Below are positions 11,549 to 23,600 of a stretch of 64,000 nucleotides of DNA, in pieces. Origin of the DNA: Immersiella caudata (taxonomy: Eukaryota > Ascomycota > Sordariomycetes > Sordariales > Lasiosphaeriaceae); assembly GCA_030512335.1 (NCBI GenBank), contig JAULSU010000001.1:5952001-6016000 (forward strand), given 5' to 3'. The translations under genes were made by a program, and so were the position numbers. How positions within the stretch are numbered: position 1 is the first letter of the stretch; each line of letters begins with the position of its first letter. Below the pieces are notes generated by a model. It was given only the letters and a program-made list of their open reading frames with translations. It was not told where the DNA came from and ran no database searches.

Positions 11549-12817
11549 CTTGGCGACGATGGGGGGTTGGAGAGCCGAGATCGAGGAAAGAAACGCGACT
11601 TGGAGCTGACCTCAGGGACCATCATTCATTAACCCTTTTTAGGAGGCTGTGTCTTGGTGTTCGAAGTCGGAAAAAAAAACCGGGCAAGCTGGAAGAGGAA
11701 GTTTATCTCGAGACGAACAATGACTCGGGAAAGAGCAGTCTTTCCTATAGCTCCTTCCAAAAAGAACCAAATTGTTTGATGTCGAATTGCCTTTCTATGC
11801 TCAGGCTTGCCAAAGAATATAGTCGCCCTTATTCGAGGCTGCTAGCTGCGTTACGCAGTTGCAAGAACTTGAGACCTGTAAGGCGGCAGTTGTTGCTGTG
11901 GTTCTGAATTCCACTTTCAAGGGTGCTCGAGTTGCACCGCGTCGGCGGCGCGCCTTGTGGAGCCACCCACCACTTTAGGGGCCATTGGTAGGGCTTGGCG
12001 CGCGTGCCTACCTTATCGATAGGACTGACCCCTGTTGCCGATGCCATCCGTCCCTTTGTCTTCAGCCGCCTCAGATTCACAACTACACAGGCATCAAGTC
12101 ATTTTCAGCGCTTGCCTCTCAGATGCACAAGGAGTCGATAACTCTACACAAATCGCTTAATCTCAGAGCCTCATATTCTCCCTTTCCGTGGTTTCATGGC
12201 CCGAACAAAACCCTCTCGACAACAAGAAGGCATCTTGTGCAAAGAATATCACACTTGCCCCATCCATAACACCATCGCTCAATGCAAAACCGCATGATTT
12301 CACCACATCCATACGTGTACATCATTCAGCACAACAAAGTCCAGCCAGCTGACAAGACTTTCATTCTCCAATCACTGCCTCGAATGGAGTGCTATTCTGG
12401 ATTCCAAGCAGTCTTTTCCCTGAAAGCAAAAAGAAAGAAACCAGTAAATGAAACGCCAGTAGCCGTAACCGAACGCCCCAGACCGAAGCAAGAACCCGTG
12501 ATCTTGTCCCAAACTAGTACAAACTTGCCGTATCCACCCACCATGAAACGGCGGGTAGCCCTTGAATTCTGTGTATCCCGTTCCCTATGCACCCCTTAAT
12601 GAAGTATGCAGTTCCATGGTGCGCAGCAATGTAGTCAGGCTCCCTTGCCTGCCATCAAACAAGTCACCAACTGTGAAGGGCAAGAAACCGCTAGTGCCTG
12701 CCTGCCTGGGCAAGATGACGAGATTTCGAGATTTCGAGATTTCAAAAGCTTCACTGGCCATCATAAAAGAGATCGGAGGATCCGTGGCTCTTGGCCAATT
12801 GCAAACAGCGCGGCACT
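11549..12817. other. Intergenic region between SEN1 and the RRM gene
   Basis: This 1.27-kb stretch holds the SEN1 promoter side and the 3' flank of the RRM gene, both on the minus strand. An AT-rich poly-A run (about 11671-11679) lies about 120 bp upstream of the SEN1 start. No credible gene is seen. Confidence 0.5.
12721..12743. repeat. Short tandem repeat, 8-nt unit AGATTTCG, about 3 copies
   Basis: Two full copies of AGATTTCG are followed by a partial AGATTTC. The repeat lies downstream of the RRM gene and is probably in its 3' flank. No function is evident. Confidence 0.8.
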
Positions 12818-12940
12818 CTAGTAACGGGTGTTGCGGCCGGCAGGGTTGACGAAGCCGGTGTTCGGACCGGAGCTCGAAAACCCGGGAGGTGGGGCCGGAG
12901 TCCACGGAACATTCACCGACGATGGGACCCGGGGGTCGTT
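12818..12940 (-). other. In-frame extension downstream of the RRM-gene stop (possible readthrough region)
   Basis: After the TAG stop at 12943-12941 the same frame stays open for 40 more codons and ends with another TAG at 12820-12818. The conceptual residues are Pro-, Gly-, Ser- and Asn-rich (including VPWTPAPPPGF and GFVNPAGRNTRY) and resemble the low-complexity tail that precedes the first stop. Third codon positions are largely C or G, as in the coding exons. No acceptor site was found that would let a spliced exon bypass the stop. It may be chance, a recent nonsense mutation in an originally longer tail, or translational readthrough. Confidence 0.35.
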
Positions 12941-14219
12941 CTACTCACCCCGGGCTCTCTTCGCTCCGTGAGGGTTCTGCTGCCAGTCGTTGGACTGGTT
13001 GTTCGCGCCGCCGAAGAAAGCCGGGTTGAACGGGCCTTGCATGCCCTGGAAAGCTGGAAACTGTCAGCACAAAGCCTCGCCGAAACCTCGACTCGAACAC
13101 TTACCAGGCATCGCGCCACCCATCATGCCCATGGCACCCATTGGTCCTCCCATAGGTCCTCCCATGCCGCCCATGGGCATGCCATTGGGAAGGCCACCGC
13201 CCATCATGCCTCCGCCCATCATGTTCATGCCGCCGCCACGGCCGCCTCGCATGCCTGGGCCACCACGCATTCCACCGCCCATCATGCCGCCGCCACGGTT
13301 AAAGCCACCGCCAAAACCGCCACCGCTCATGGGACCACCAAAGCCCATGCCGTTGTTGTTGAAGGCATTCATGTTGTTGCCCTGGAAGTTGCGGTTGAAT
13401 CCACCCGAATTCATGCCGCCGCCACGGGGTCCGTTGTTGAAACCACCACGGCCACCACGGAAACCGCCGTAGCTGTTGCCCTGGTAGTTCGAGCTGCGGT
13501 CCTGGAAGTTAGGTCCAGACGGCGTACGGTTCTGACCCTCCTTGCCAGCACGGTTAGGTGCATCCTTGGGCAAGGTGCGAAACGGGTTGGTGAGAGGGGC
13601 ATAGATGACCGAGTGCTTTTTCTGGACAGGGTGGTTGCCATCGCCGCCCATGCTGTCAATGTAGTGCTTTGTGGCTGTGGCGGCCTGCTGGGATGTGAAC
13701 TCCAGGTACGCTTGTCTGCAATTGCTGATCAGTAAAACAAGATCGAAGCAACCAGTTCAAATAGGACCCGATTTCAGACTCCAGTGCCGCTTACCCTTTG
13801 CTCTTTCCGTTCACCTTGTGCTCACTAAACGTGATATCCCTGAGCTCCGACTCACAATCGGCGTCACGGACCCAGCCACGGATATCATCATCGGTGTTCC
13901 ACCAGTGCAAGTCCGAGATCATGAGTGCGGACGTAGCACCGGGGTCAACAGGTCGCTCGTCAGAGTCCTCAGAGGTTTTCCGCTTCACGCCCTGCTGAGG
14001 ACGCTGCTGCGGGGTGGGGGATCTCTGATCACGGCCATCATCCATGTTGTCACGCTGGTCGTGGTAGTCGTCATGGTGGTGGTCCCCGTTGGCGTCATGG
14101 CCATCACCTCCACCATATCCGCCGTGATCGCCACGGTCCTCTCCCTGGTGGTCGCTTTGGTGGTTGTCCTGTCCGGCGTCATCACCATAGACGTCGATCT
14201 CGAACTCCTCGTCGGCCAT
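12941..14219 (-). CDS. RRM protein resembling CFIm large subunit (CPSF6-like), Gly/Met-rich tail
   Basis: Three exons: 14219-13795, 13715-13105 and 13053-12941, giving 1149 nt and 382 residues. Introns are 13716-13794 (phase 2) and 13054-13104 (phase 1), both GTAAG-type. Residues 1-95 are acidic with His/Asp/Gly repeats and a basic VKRK patch. One RNA-recognition motif at about residues 98-172 has an RNP2-like ALMISDLHWWNTDDD and an RNP1-like GKSKGQAYLEF. The WW and the spacing are characteristic of the mammalian CFIm68/CFIm59 RRM. The remainder is Gly/Met/Asn-rich with RGG and GGMMG repeats, and the C-terminus is NPHGAKRARGE. Family role: binding pre-mRNA in cleavage and polyadenylation with the 25-kDa subunit. 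The role in fungi is inferred. Start is the first ATG of the open frame. An open extension follows the stop. Confidence 0.85.
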
Positions 14220-15590
14220 TGCGAATTGATTTTGTTCTCTTCTCCTCTCTTCTTGTCCGGCTGGTCAGGGGCGCGCGCCACGCGGGTGCTAAATGATCAA
14301 CGAAGGCAGCCTTGTCCTGGAAACCAACTTGAATTCACACGGCTGGCTATGATCAGAAATACACGAATGTCTGTGGTAGCAAGCCCCAAAATCAGTAGCT
14401 GATAAAAGGTACAAATCCTCGCCGTCATTTCCAAGTGATGGGCTGCCATAGCGCCAACGGGGTGTTCAAAAAAAAAAGAAGAGGTGATTTCGCGGGACAG
14501 GAAAAAGGGAAGCAGGCAAACGAGAGACAGGCTAAGAAACGAACAAGAAGTTGGAGGCTGTTCATACGTACATTCCAATCCTCAACCAGGTAGAAGGACT
14601 GATAACTCAGAAGGTGAGGCGTAGGCCTGATGGGCAGAAGAGAGAAATATTCCCAAGACGCAGCTCTGTGCTGGCGAATCTTGTGGCAGGCGCTAAAGCT
14701 TGCTTTCCCGCTTTGTTTGTATCCTTCTTCCGACCCCCTTTTCCAGAGCTGCCTTGCCCTTTGCAAAAGTACAGGCAAAACAGGGGTATGTTTCTGGTGT
14801 CAAGTCTCTCCTTTCGTCTGGTCTTGACTCGCAGTGGGGCGGCTCTACGCCCTTCGTCAGAAGTTGTTGTGTTTGTCTTGTAGAGGATGACCGCGGGAGG
14901 AAGGAAAATGGGATCAAAAGAGAGGTTAGTGGTGTTGAATAGCGCTTGAAAATTCTGACGAGAGATCGAAGTTTTCGTCGGATGGCACGTAGCTAGCAGA
15001 GAAGCGCAGTTATCGTCCGAAATCTTCGAAGTGCGCGGCTGGGCAGCGTTGAGACAGCCGAAACGACGATGACGACGCGATCGGACGAAAGGCCAGAAGA
15101 CACAGTGCTAAAATATCCGATGAAAGGTGCTGGTCAAAGTGCTGGCGAGCACGTTGCGATGATGTTTTGGGGGTCCCTCATCGAACGCTTTGTCTGCGGT
15201 GCAGTTGAGAGGCGAGAGAGAGGTTTGGTGTTGGAGAAGAGAGGTGCATGGGTCGAAAAAGATGGAGCTTCAGACGCCGTGACCGCGACGAGGCTGAGAG
15301 CCGCCCTATCTGGGAGCTCTAGCTCGAAAGGGGCTAGGCAGATTGTGGCCTGTGCGTACCAAGATACCCACCTTTCCAATCAGCCCACTGTTCTGCCAAG
15401 ACGGTGCCCTGTCAAAGGGGGCAGCTTTTGTAGCAATTAAATGTCCCGACCTTCGGAATGGAATCGAACCACAGCCGCAACTGCCTCATAAAGTGGAAGC
15501 GGCAGCCGGGTTTTGGCATTTCTGTGCTACCTCTGTGAAGCTACCTAAACCGGATGCGTTGCAGACATCTGCGCTTACAGTTCCAGCAAG
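14220..15590. other. Divergent promoter region between the RRM gene and aldehyde dehydrogenase gene
   Basis: This 1.37-kb stretch separates two divergent starts, so it carries both promoters. It has pyrimidine-rich and purine-rich runs, for example an A9 tract around 14468-14476. No reading frame here looks like a protein. Confidence 0.5.
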
Positions 15591-17605
15591 ATGTCGACGA
15601 CGGAAACGCCAATGCTGGACAGGAGCTTGCTCCTCCAGCTCCAAGACGCAATTGAGAACATGTCGTACGTAAGATCACAACCTTTTCGTGATGCAGAGAC
15701 TAAAAGCGATTCTAGGCCAATCACAATTCCCCGGTTCCTGTGGCCAATTCTGTGGACAGGTCTCGGGGCCCTTGCCTTGTGGTTTATGGTGTTCCGGGAG
15801 AACGACCAACCAATTCGGTACAAAATCCCGTCACCAAAGGAGCCAGAGAAGGTAGAAATCCTGCAGTCGCCATCAATCAAGGTGCCTGGATCGTCGGCCA
15901 TTCAATGTTACTCTCCGGCCGACGGCCGATTTCTTGGACTCGTCAACCCCGCAACGCCAAACGCCATCGATCGTGCTATCGAGCAAGCACATGCTGCCCA
16001 AGCGGAGTGGGCGAAAACATCGTTCCGCGCTCGCCGTCATGTTCTGCGTTCCATACTTCAGTATGTTCTCGACAACCAGGAAGAGATCTGCCGCGTTGCC
16101 TGTCTGGACAGCGGAAAGACACTGGTCGACGCTCAGCTCGGTGAGATTCTGGTAACGGCAGAAAAATTGGAATGGACTATGTACGTGCGATTGTTGCTGT
16201 TTCTTGCCCGTTTTGTCCTTTACCCTATTGTATCAATAAGCCTGAGGAGGAAACCTCCTGAGACATGCAAATATTGTCCTAGAATGGAAGTTAGTAGCTG
16301 ACACCGACCATTAGCAAGCACGGCGAAAAAGCGCTGCGACCCTCAAGACGACCTACCAATCTCCTGATGGCCTATAAGCGGAACACGGTTCACTACGAGC
16401 CCTTGGGTGTTGTCGCCGCTCTTGTGTCCTGGAACTACCCTTTCCACAACCTCATCGGTCCTATTATCAGCGCAATATTTGCTGCTAATGCTGTACTGAT
16501 CAAGGGATCCGAGCAGACTGCCTGGAGCTCCATCTATTTCGCCAACATCGCTCGCGGTGCCCTCGTCGCACACGGCCACAGCCCTGCTCTGGTCCAGACA
16601 GTCGTTTGCTGGCCCCAAACAGCTTCCCACCTGACTTCACACCCCGGTATCAACCACATCACCTTCATTGGATCGAAGCCTGTCTGCCACAAGGTCGCCT
16701 CCTCGGCTGCAAAAGCTCTCATTCCCGTGGTGGCCGAACTTGGTGGGAAAGACGCCTCAATCATCCTCAGCTCTGTCAGCAAGCGTGACCTCCCCCGCGT
16801 CGTCGAAACCCTTCTCCGTGGATCTTTCCAGGCCTCAGGCCAGAACTGCATCGGAATTGAACGAATCATCGTCGCCCCGTCCATCTACGAGAAACTCGTC
16901 TCCATCCTTGAACCCCGCGTACGCGCCTTACAGCTGGGTCCCGACGCAGATGTTGGTGCCATGATCTCCTCCGACAGCTTCAACCGTCTCGAACAACTCA
17001 TCGCAGACGCCGTCCGCGATGGCGCCAGGCTGCTAGCAGGCGGTAAGCGATATAACCATCCGGATTACCCCTCGGGACATTACTTCTCGCCAACTCTTCT
17101 TGTTGACGTGACTCCCGAGATGGCCATCGCAAAGGAGGAGTGTTTCGCCCCTATCATGACTCTCATGCGCGCCCCGTCCGACGCAGTTCTCGACATCCTC
17201 GCGGTGGCAAACGCTTCAGAGTACGGTTTGGGTAGCTCGGTTTTTGGATCCGAATCAGACCCCCGCCTCCAGGAGATTGTCAAGGGGCTGAAGGTCGGAA
17301 TGGTGGCAGTAAATGACTTTGCTGCTATGTATGCCGTGCAGCTGCCATTTGGCGGTATCCGCGGGTCAGGTTACGGACGATTCGCTGGTGAGGAAGGCCT
17401 CAGGGGGTTGTGTAATCTCAAGTCGGTTTGCGAGGATAGGTTCGGTTGGCTCGGTGTACGAACGGCCATTCCAAGGCCGCTGCAGTACCCAGTTCCCAAT
17501 CAACCGAAAAGTTGGAGGTTCGCAAAGGGGGTGGTGGAAGTTGGGTATGGCACGACACTCAAGAGGAAGGTTGGGGGTGTGTTGGGGATATTGAGGAACA
17601 GTTAG
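15591..17605 (+). CDS. msc7: Membrane-anchored aldehyde dehydrogenase, MSC7 group
   Basis: Three exons: 15591-15664, 15716-16180 and 16315-17605, giving 1830 nt and 609 residues. The intron at 16181-16314 is required to join EWTI to KHGEKAL. The first intron (15665-15715, GTACGT donor, CTAG acceptor) is exactly 51 nt without a stop, so retention would add 17 residues. A hydrophobic segment (FLWPILWTGLGALALWFMVF) near the N-terminus is a likely membrane anchor. The ALDH fold follows: WNYPFHNLIGP, the catalytic Glu in AELGGKDAS (about residue 321), the nucleophilic Cys in SGQNCIG (about 358), and PFGGIRGSGYGRFAGEEG. Length and anchor match yeast Msc7 (about 640 residues). The enzyme should oxidise aldehydes to acids using NAD(P)+. 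The substrate is unknown, and a link to meiotic recombination rests only on the yeast name. Confidence 0.92.
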
Positions 17606-20600
17606 CAGGTTTGAAACATGCCTCATTAGTAAGGTGGACAGTGTAGCATTCAAAAGCGTCAGTTTCGGTGTTGAGAAACTAATACATAATACGACCATCT
17701 TCTCATCGGTCTTCGTTATGATATGACAGAGACGACTTGTTCATATCTTCTACGAGCCACACCACCCTTCCTCCAGGGGGCAGGCTTCTGCTCTTATGTG
17801 ACCTTGGTAACTAAAACCCGCGACCCCCAGAGTAGCTTTCACGCCTAGAATAAAGAGCCATAGCCCAATGTATTCTAGAGACATAACACCCTCTTAGAAC
17901 TCCCTCAAGCTCTATTGTGTCTGGTCAAGCCAAGAACCCCAGGCAGCGTTGAACTCTGGTGCTCTTCAAGACAACTCCCACCGGCATGGTATGCCGCAGA
18001 AAAACTGTCAATCCCCATAAGGCGGTATTCAGCAAATGTGACACCATGACCCGATATTCATTCACCTGTCAAGGATGCAGACATTCTTTGGGAGTGGAGC
18101 TGGGGGCTCATGATGTAAGGGTAAGCCACTCTTGCCCAAAGTTTTATTGCTTGCTTGGAAGTTCATTGGGTTTTCTTCATCCTACATGTTGATGAAAACC
18201 TAAGCTCTTTCTTTCCAGACGAGGACATCCAATGCCCAGGACGGGGCTCCCTTCTTCTTACGACCCTTCCGAGGCAGGTTGCCAACAGACTCACGCATGT
18301 TCGATCTCTGGACTGATGACATGGCCTGTGCGGGAACTGTATCATTACCGGTATTCCTTGCGCCGAATCATCCAGCATCATGACCGTGACGAGGAGCCTC
18401 TTTTGGTGAATGGGTCTGTCTTCCTCCACCACTCGCCTACCACTGCTCGTTGCTTGTTGGCTAAGGCACTCGAACCCTTGATTAGCTGTTGTCGAACTCT
18501 TCGTTCAAGCCCTTTGCTTAGCAGCACACCGCCCGTACATCCCTCATTGCATACCCTATAGCCGGCTCAAACCCAAGCAACCCCCATGCCAACCCCTCCC
18601 CGTTCAGGAGACAAAGCATTCAACCGGGTCAAGAGCTAACGACTCAAGGCCAAATTGCCACCGCATGGCGTTGGCCTGTGATGCTACCGGGACCAGCGGG
18701 CGTTCGGGTATCCTAGATCCAGCGTCGTCATATCTTCCCAATGCTATTCAACCTCCAGCCGCACCGACAATATGTGGGCAAGTAAAGATATGGCTCCCTG
18801 GATCGCTGCCATAGACCAAACCAAAGAAAACAATCCTGAGAAGCAAGATAGTGAGGCTTGAGTAAGAAGGTCCCGCCTGGTGAGTGAGAGATAGTTGGGG
18901 AGGGAGGGAGGAAGGGTTAACATCGATGCCCTCTTCGACTACTGGGGATGTGAGGCATATGATGAAACCCAGAGACGCTTCCCCTGAGGGTTGATAAGGA
19001 GGCACGCTTCTGAGCAGAGAGTAACGTCATGCCCCAGCGGAACGGATGTTGTCGAGTCGCTTAAGTTGTCGAGGTACCGTCGTTTCGCTCTGTAACACCC
19101 CTCGTCGATCCTCCCACTCTCCCACTGCCATAATCGTGACACTCTGGTTAACCTCTAGCCGTTTCCGCACATCCAAAAGGCCGGCCAGCGCTCCGCATAA
19201 CAACCAGAACGAAACAGAAGAGAAAGCCAGCGAAAGAGCAAGGTTGCGGGACCGCAAGCCTTATGTATCAAGCGCCCACCCCGGGGTCCAAGAGTCCAAG
19301 CCCTGAGCCACAGCGACCAAAACAGCAATTATAGATGATGTGCGATAACGCAATCCGCGGTTTCTTCTTCGTAACCAGATCTAAGATAAGAGAACCGCCG
19401 GCCTCGCAAACCAAGCCCCAGATGAGCCAATCTCACACCGTCCTTCGACTTCGGTACTACGGTCCAGGAGCCACACACGATAACTCTGCTGCAGCGGCCT
19501 TGGAAGTACGTATCTTGCTTTGCCCGTTTGGCTGACTGGTCGTTGATCCCTGGCTTTGGTGTTTGCGTCACCCCAGAATGCCCGCCCAAAGGTGCACCTG
19601 CGAATGCGCTGAGCAGTTTTGCCATGGGATGAAGCCACGTCTTGACGTTCTTTTCGCAACTTCGCACCAGCACACCGTGGCATGACTGGGTATAAACGAC
19701 CAGCTTGACACCTCTCGATTTGCCACGTGCTCGATGATTTTGGGGACCCATGAGGCTCGGGCCTTGCAGCCTCGACGGTGTCCCCTATCTGATATGCTTA
19801 TGCTGGATGAAAATTGCAACGGTCACGAGCTCCCAGGTCCCCTCCAGATCGGCAGCCCCTGAATGGACAGCGGCCCGGCTGTTCGGTTATCGACCCAATG
19901 CGCAGATAAGGGAACAAGACAAGATCAGGTCAAGATCTCCTCTGCACGCATATATGTATAGCTGCAACATCCCATCACCACCTTTGATCGTGCTAACAGG
20001 AGACTTTCCTAGACGCCCTTCCAAACACCAACTTTCGGTCTCAGCAATCTATCGAGGGTTAGGTAGGTAGGTATAGGGATTCCTGTTGGAGAATACGATA
20101 AACTGCTAGACGATGGGAGGTAGAGACACGGACGCCGCACGACACACACGACACCCCTTTTTCGTGAAAGCAACCTGACAACTCTGGATCAGCATTCGGC
20201 CACCCACTGGCTCCTTCATCGCTCGGTTGCTGTTCAACACGTCAAGAGTTGGCCTGCACGCTCGCGCCCTCGACCCCCGCGCCCTGTGCCACCCTCCTGT
20301 GCGGGGTGAACTGAACCCCCACGCCTCCTGAAGGCTACCATTGGCCTAGTCTTCGCCGACTTCCCGTCCTCGACCAGCCACACTGCCAAACGACTTCAAC
20401 ACACAAAATCCCGCAACACTCTGGCCCCCCGGAAGGCCCCTTCCACACGAGTGGCCCTAGTTCGAAACGGGGAGCATGTCAGGCGCTGATGCGGAATGAG
20501 CTCGCTGCTGCTTTCGGCGCCACACGATGCCGTGCAGCACTGGGCATTGCTCTGGCCCAAGTGCAAAGGGTCCAGAGTTTGCGCTGCCGAGAAATCCGGG

Positions 20601-23600
20601 CGAGCTGGGCGGAAGTTGGTCCGAGATTCCGTGTCGGCACCGTGAACCGCGGTAACCTTCTGCCATCACGACGATATTGCGCTACGGGGACGGGGTGAAT
20701 GGGGTCATCGGCCTTGGCGGCGGCGGCGGCGTTGAGCAGGGGGCGACAAGCTCCGCAGCCACTCAACCACCGCCATCCCAAGCATCCCCTCGTGGCGGGT
20801 TGCGCGCTAGCGAGAATGGCGCTTTCAATGACGGAGGGATTGGGGACGGGGATTTTGGAAGTCAAAACATGTGATCGTGCCGAGCCAGAAATCTCAACAG
20901 CCAAGATTCGCCAGTTATGCCGGCGACGGGCTCAGGGACTGTTCGATGGGTGAACAATGCTCCGCAGCGTCGCCGCAGCAAAACCAATATGGGGTAGCGG
21001 CAGAAGGTGAGTTTGAGGCGGACCACGGCTTGAACGCCTCGGCGGGCCGATTACGGGGGCGACTTTTGCCTTGAGTCCGTTTGCACTCCATTCCCTAAAA
21101 GTGGCGTGCGAGCACAGCTGAACAGAGGTTAGGCTCTGTATTCGTCGCCCTAACCGCGACTGTCAGGATGCTTGGGTGAGTGAGCTGGAGACTCATTCCA
21201 CTCTGTTTGTTGAAGCTCAGGCTGCCCAGGGTGCTTCCTGCTCTGGCATCTCAGGTTGTGACTTGGGTGTGTATTGCTTGACTGAGCTTCGGGAAGCATA
21301 AAATAACCTTGGAACTGTCATCTCAACGGCCGCGTACGGGCAACTTGGCGCATGCTAAGTACTGATCAGTAGTCCCGAGGGCCCACAGATCGGGAAATAA
21401 AGGAACAGAAGATACTACCGAGGGGCCGTTTCATGTGGCGGTCAGAGGCTTGACGTCCAAGAAGCTAAGCTTCAGGCCAGCCAGCTCTGCCGGTGCGCCC
21501 GCCAACATTGTGCGACAGTGATCGTGACTTCAGGCGTGCTTTGGAACGGGGGAGGCTTGGGTAGTGGAGATCACAGGCGCTTGCCGGGGTGGCTCACTGG
21601 AGAGCCGCATCGTCAGTTGGGCTACCGCCTGCTCTCTTCGCTAAGGAGATCTGACGGCGCCTCTAAACTGCGTGTTGACGACATGACGTTGTGGTGTATT
21701 TCTGAGCGTCACACGGCGTCAATTCGTGATCACCCGTGGGAAAGGTGACTGCGCGGTTGAAACAGGATTTAGTTTCGATGTCGAAATGGAGAGACAAGGA
21801 CGTTGAGGTGTGCCGCTCCAACCCAGTCAGTTGTGGCTGTTGCCAGAGCGCTGTGAACAACGGAGGGGCAGGAGGGGTTCGGTTGGATACGTAGCTGTGG
21901 CCCCAGCGTCAGCCTGGTGAAGTGTTCAGTATATGGAGATTCTCAACCACCGCGTTTGGCGCAACCTACCTACAACATGCATCTAATTTCTTCCCTTGAA
22001 GTCCCTGCATGCCGAAACCTCTTGTTGAGTCTACGCTTCTCTCGACAACCAGATTGGGACGGCCATGAGCGTGAAGCAAAGAGCACCTCGCAGTCAGTCA
22101 CCCCTCGAAGACACTCTTTTGCCCCCGCCAATGAGGGCCCCTTGTTTAGTGATGGGTCCGACGGGCTCTGGAGTGGGGGTCAACATGCAGCTCGCTGCAA
22201 GTGCTGGATACCCCTGTCGGTACTCGTTCCATCCATCGTCTCCCACATCGGAAATTGTTCGTCGCTAAATCCCCCTCGCGTCTCTCCAGCGGACGACCGT
22301 TCCATCACAACAAGAGAGAGTGAGCGTTGCTGTATTGGCCGGTGGCGCTTCTGGAACAACGTCATCTCCCCAGTTTGATGGAGTCATTATATGCTTGGCT
22401 GTCTGACTTCATTGTGCACGGTTCATCATGAGACGATCGATGTCTACACTACCTACTGTACCCACCTCAGCACCCCAGCCCATTCCTCTCGATTGGCTGG
22501 CGAGCGAGGAAGCCGAACCCGAAAGCCTTGTTGATGCTGACCTTCACCCCACGCGGGAGGCTTGCCCCTCGCGGGCTCAATTTCCATGGGCATTACACCA
22601 CGCGAGCCACACGTTTGGGAGGGTTGAAATGGGACCTCCAACTTGTGAAGGGATGTTGCGCCCTCGCAGTGCCTTCCAGCCTGCCATGGGACCCTCTTCC
22701 GATCGTCGCCAGCAGCAAGAGCCCGGAATTACGTGGGGTTCATTTGGATGAACTCGCCGTTGCGAGGTACGGGAGCGGCGCCCTTGTCGGGATAAATCAT
22801 CGTTCCATTGCAAGTTATTACCCTGGAGCTGGATTGCACCAGCCGAAGGCGGGCTCGTGAATGCGGCGGCGGCGGGCGGGTTTGCCGCGTCTTACATGCT
22901 GCGTGGGATGTCACTGTCAATTTGTCTCTCGCCTGGGCAATGTGCCCCATCAAGTCGGCTGGGTGCTCCCGCGGCCAAACCGTCACTGCGACTCCCCACC
23001 TACCGATGGAAGAACGACAAAGTCCACACAACGGGGTTTTCGTCAGCGTACGTACCTATCACGAGAGTCGAAATATGTTGTTGCAGAACCTAGCCGTGGG
23101 AAGTAGAATGTTCCTCTGGCACATAGGTATGCCCTGGTACGTTACCCGAGATGGCCGGATCTCCCTTCAATTGCAAGTCTCGGGTCGCTTAGCATCTTCC
23201 ACTCTGAATGCGAGTGTGAGCGAGTCTCACTCCCCCGTCACAGTGGTCAAATACGCGGGGCCCGCGGCGGCTATCGCAAGAATACTCTCTACAACAAACT
23301 AGGCCATTAGGTACTCCATATTTCGTCCGAGCTTAACCTAGGTAGTCAACACTGATTTTGTCACGTCGGCGACGTGCGTCTGTTACGGGGCCCCACACAG
23401 CCCCAAGACGAAGCAGTCTCCCGCACTTGTGCTGCTGCATACCGTATACAGCATTGACGACTGTTCCGAACGCCACAAACGAAACATGGCGAGGAGGCAG
23501 GGGAGCGGAGAAAGACGCTGCGACTTCGGTCGGTTGAGTGCGCGGGTGGCTCCCCACCCCCTTCTTCTGTTTCGCGACTGACAGCCGAGCCCAGCCGTTT

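Noticed and set aside
12791..13735. Plus-strand open frame (314 codons), His/Ala/Thr-rich
   Set aside because: It is antisense to the Gly/Met-rich RRM gene and its composition is the mirror of those repeats; the intron-exon structure on the minus strand explains the locus.
20479..20904. Minus-strand open frame (141 codons) in the region upstream of nit-2
   Set aside because: GC-rich stretch with open frames in several phases; no protein-like features or plausible splicing.
22808..23302. Plus-strand open frame (164 codons) upstream of nit-2
   Set aside because: No domain or conserved motif; overlaps other open frames of similar length.
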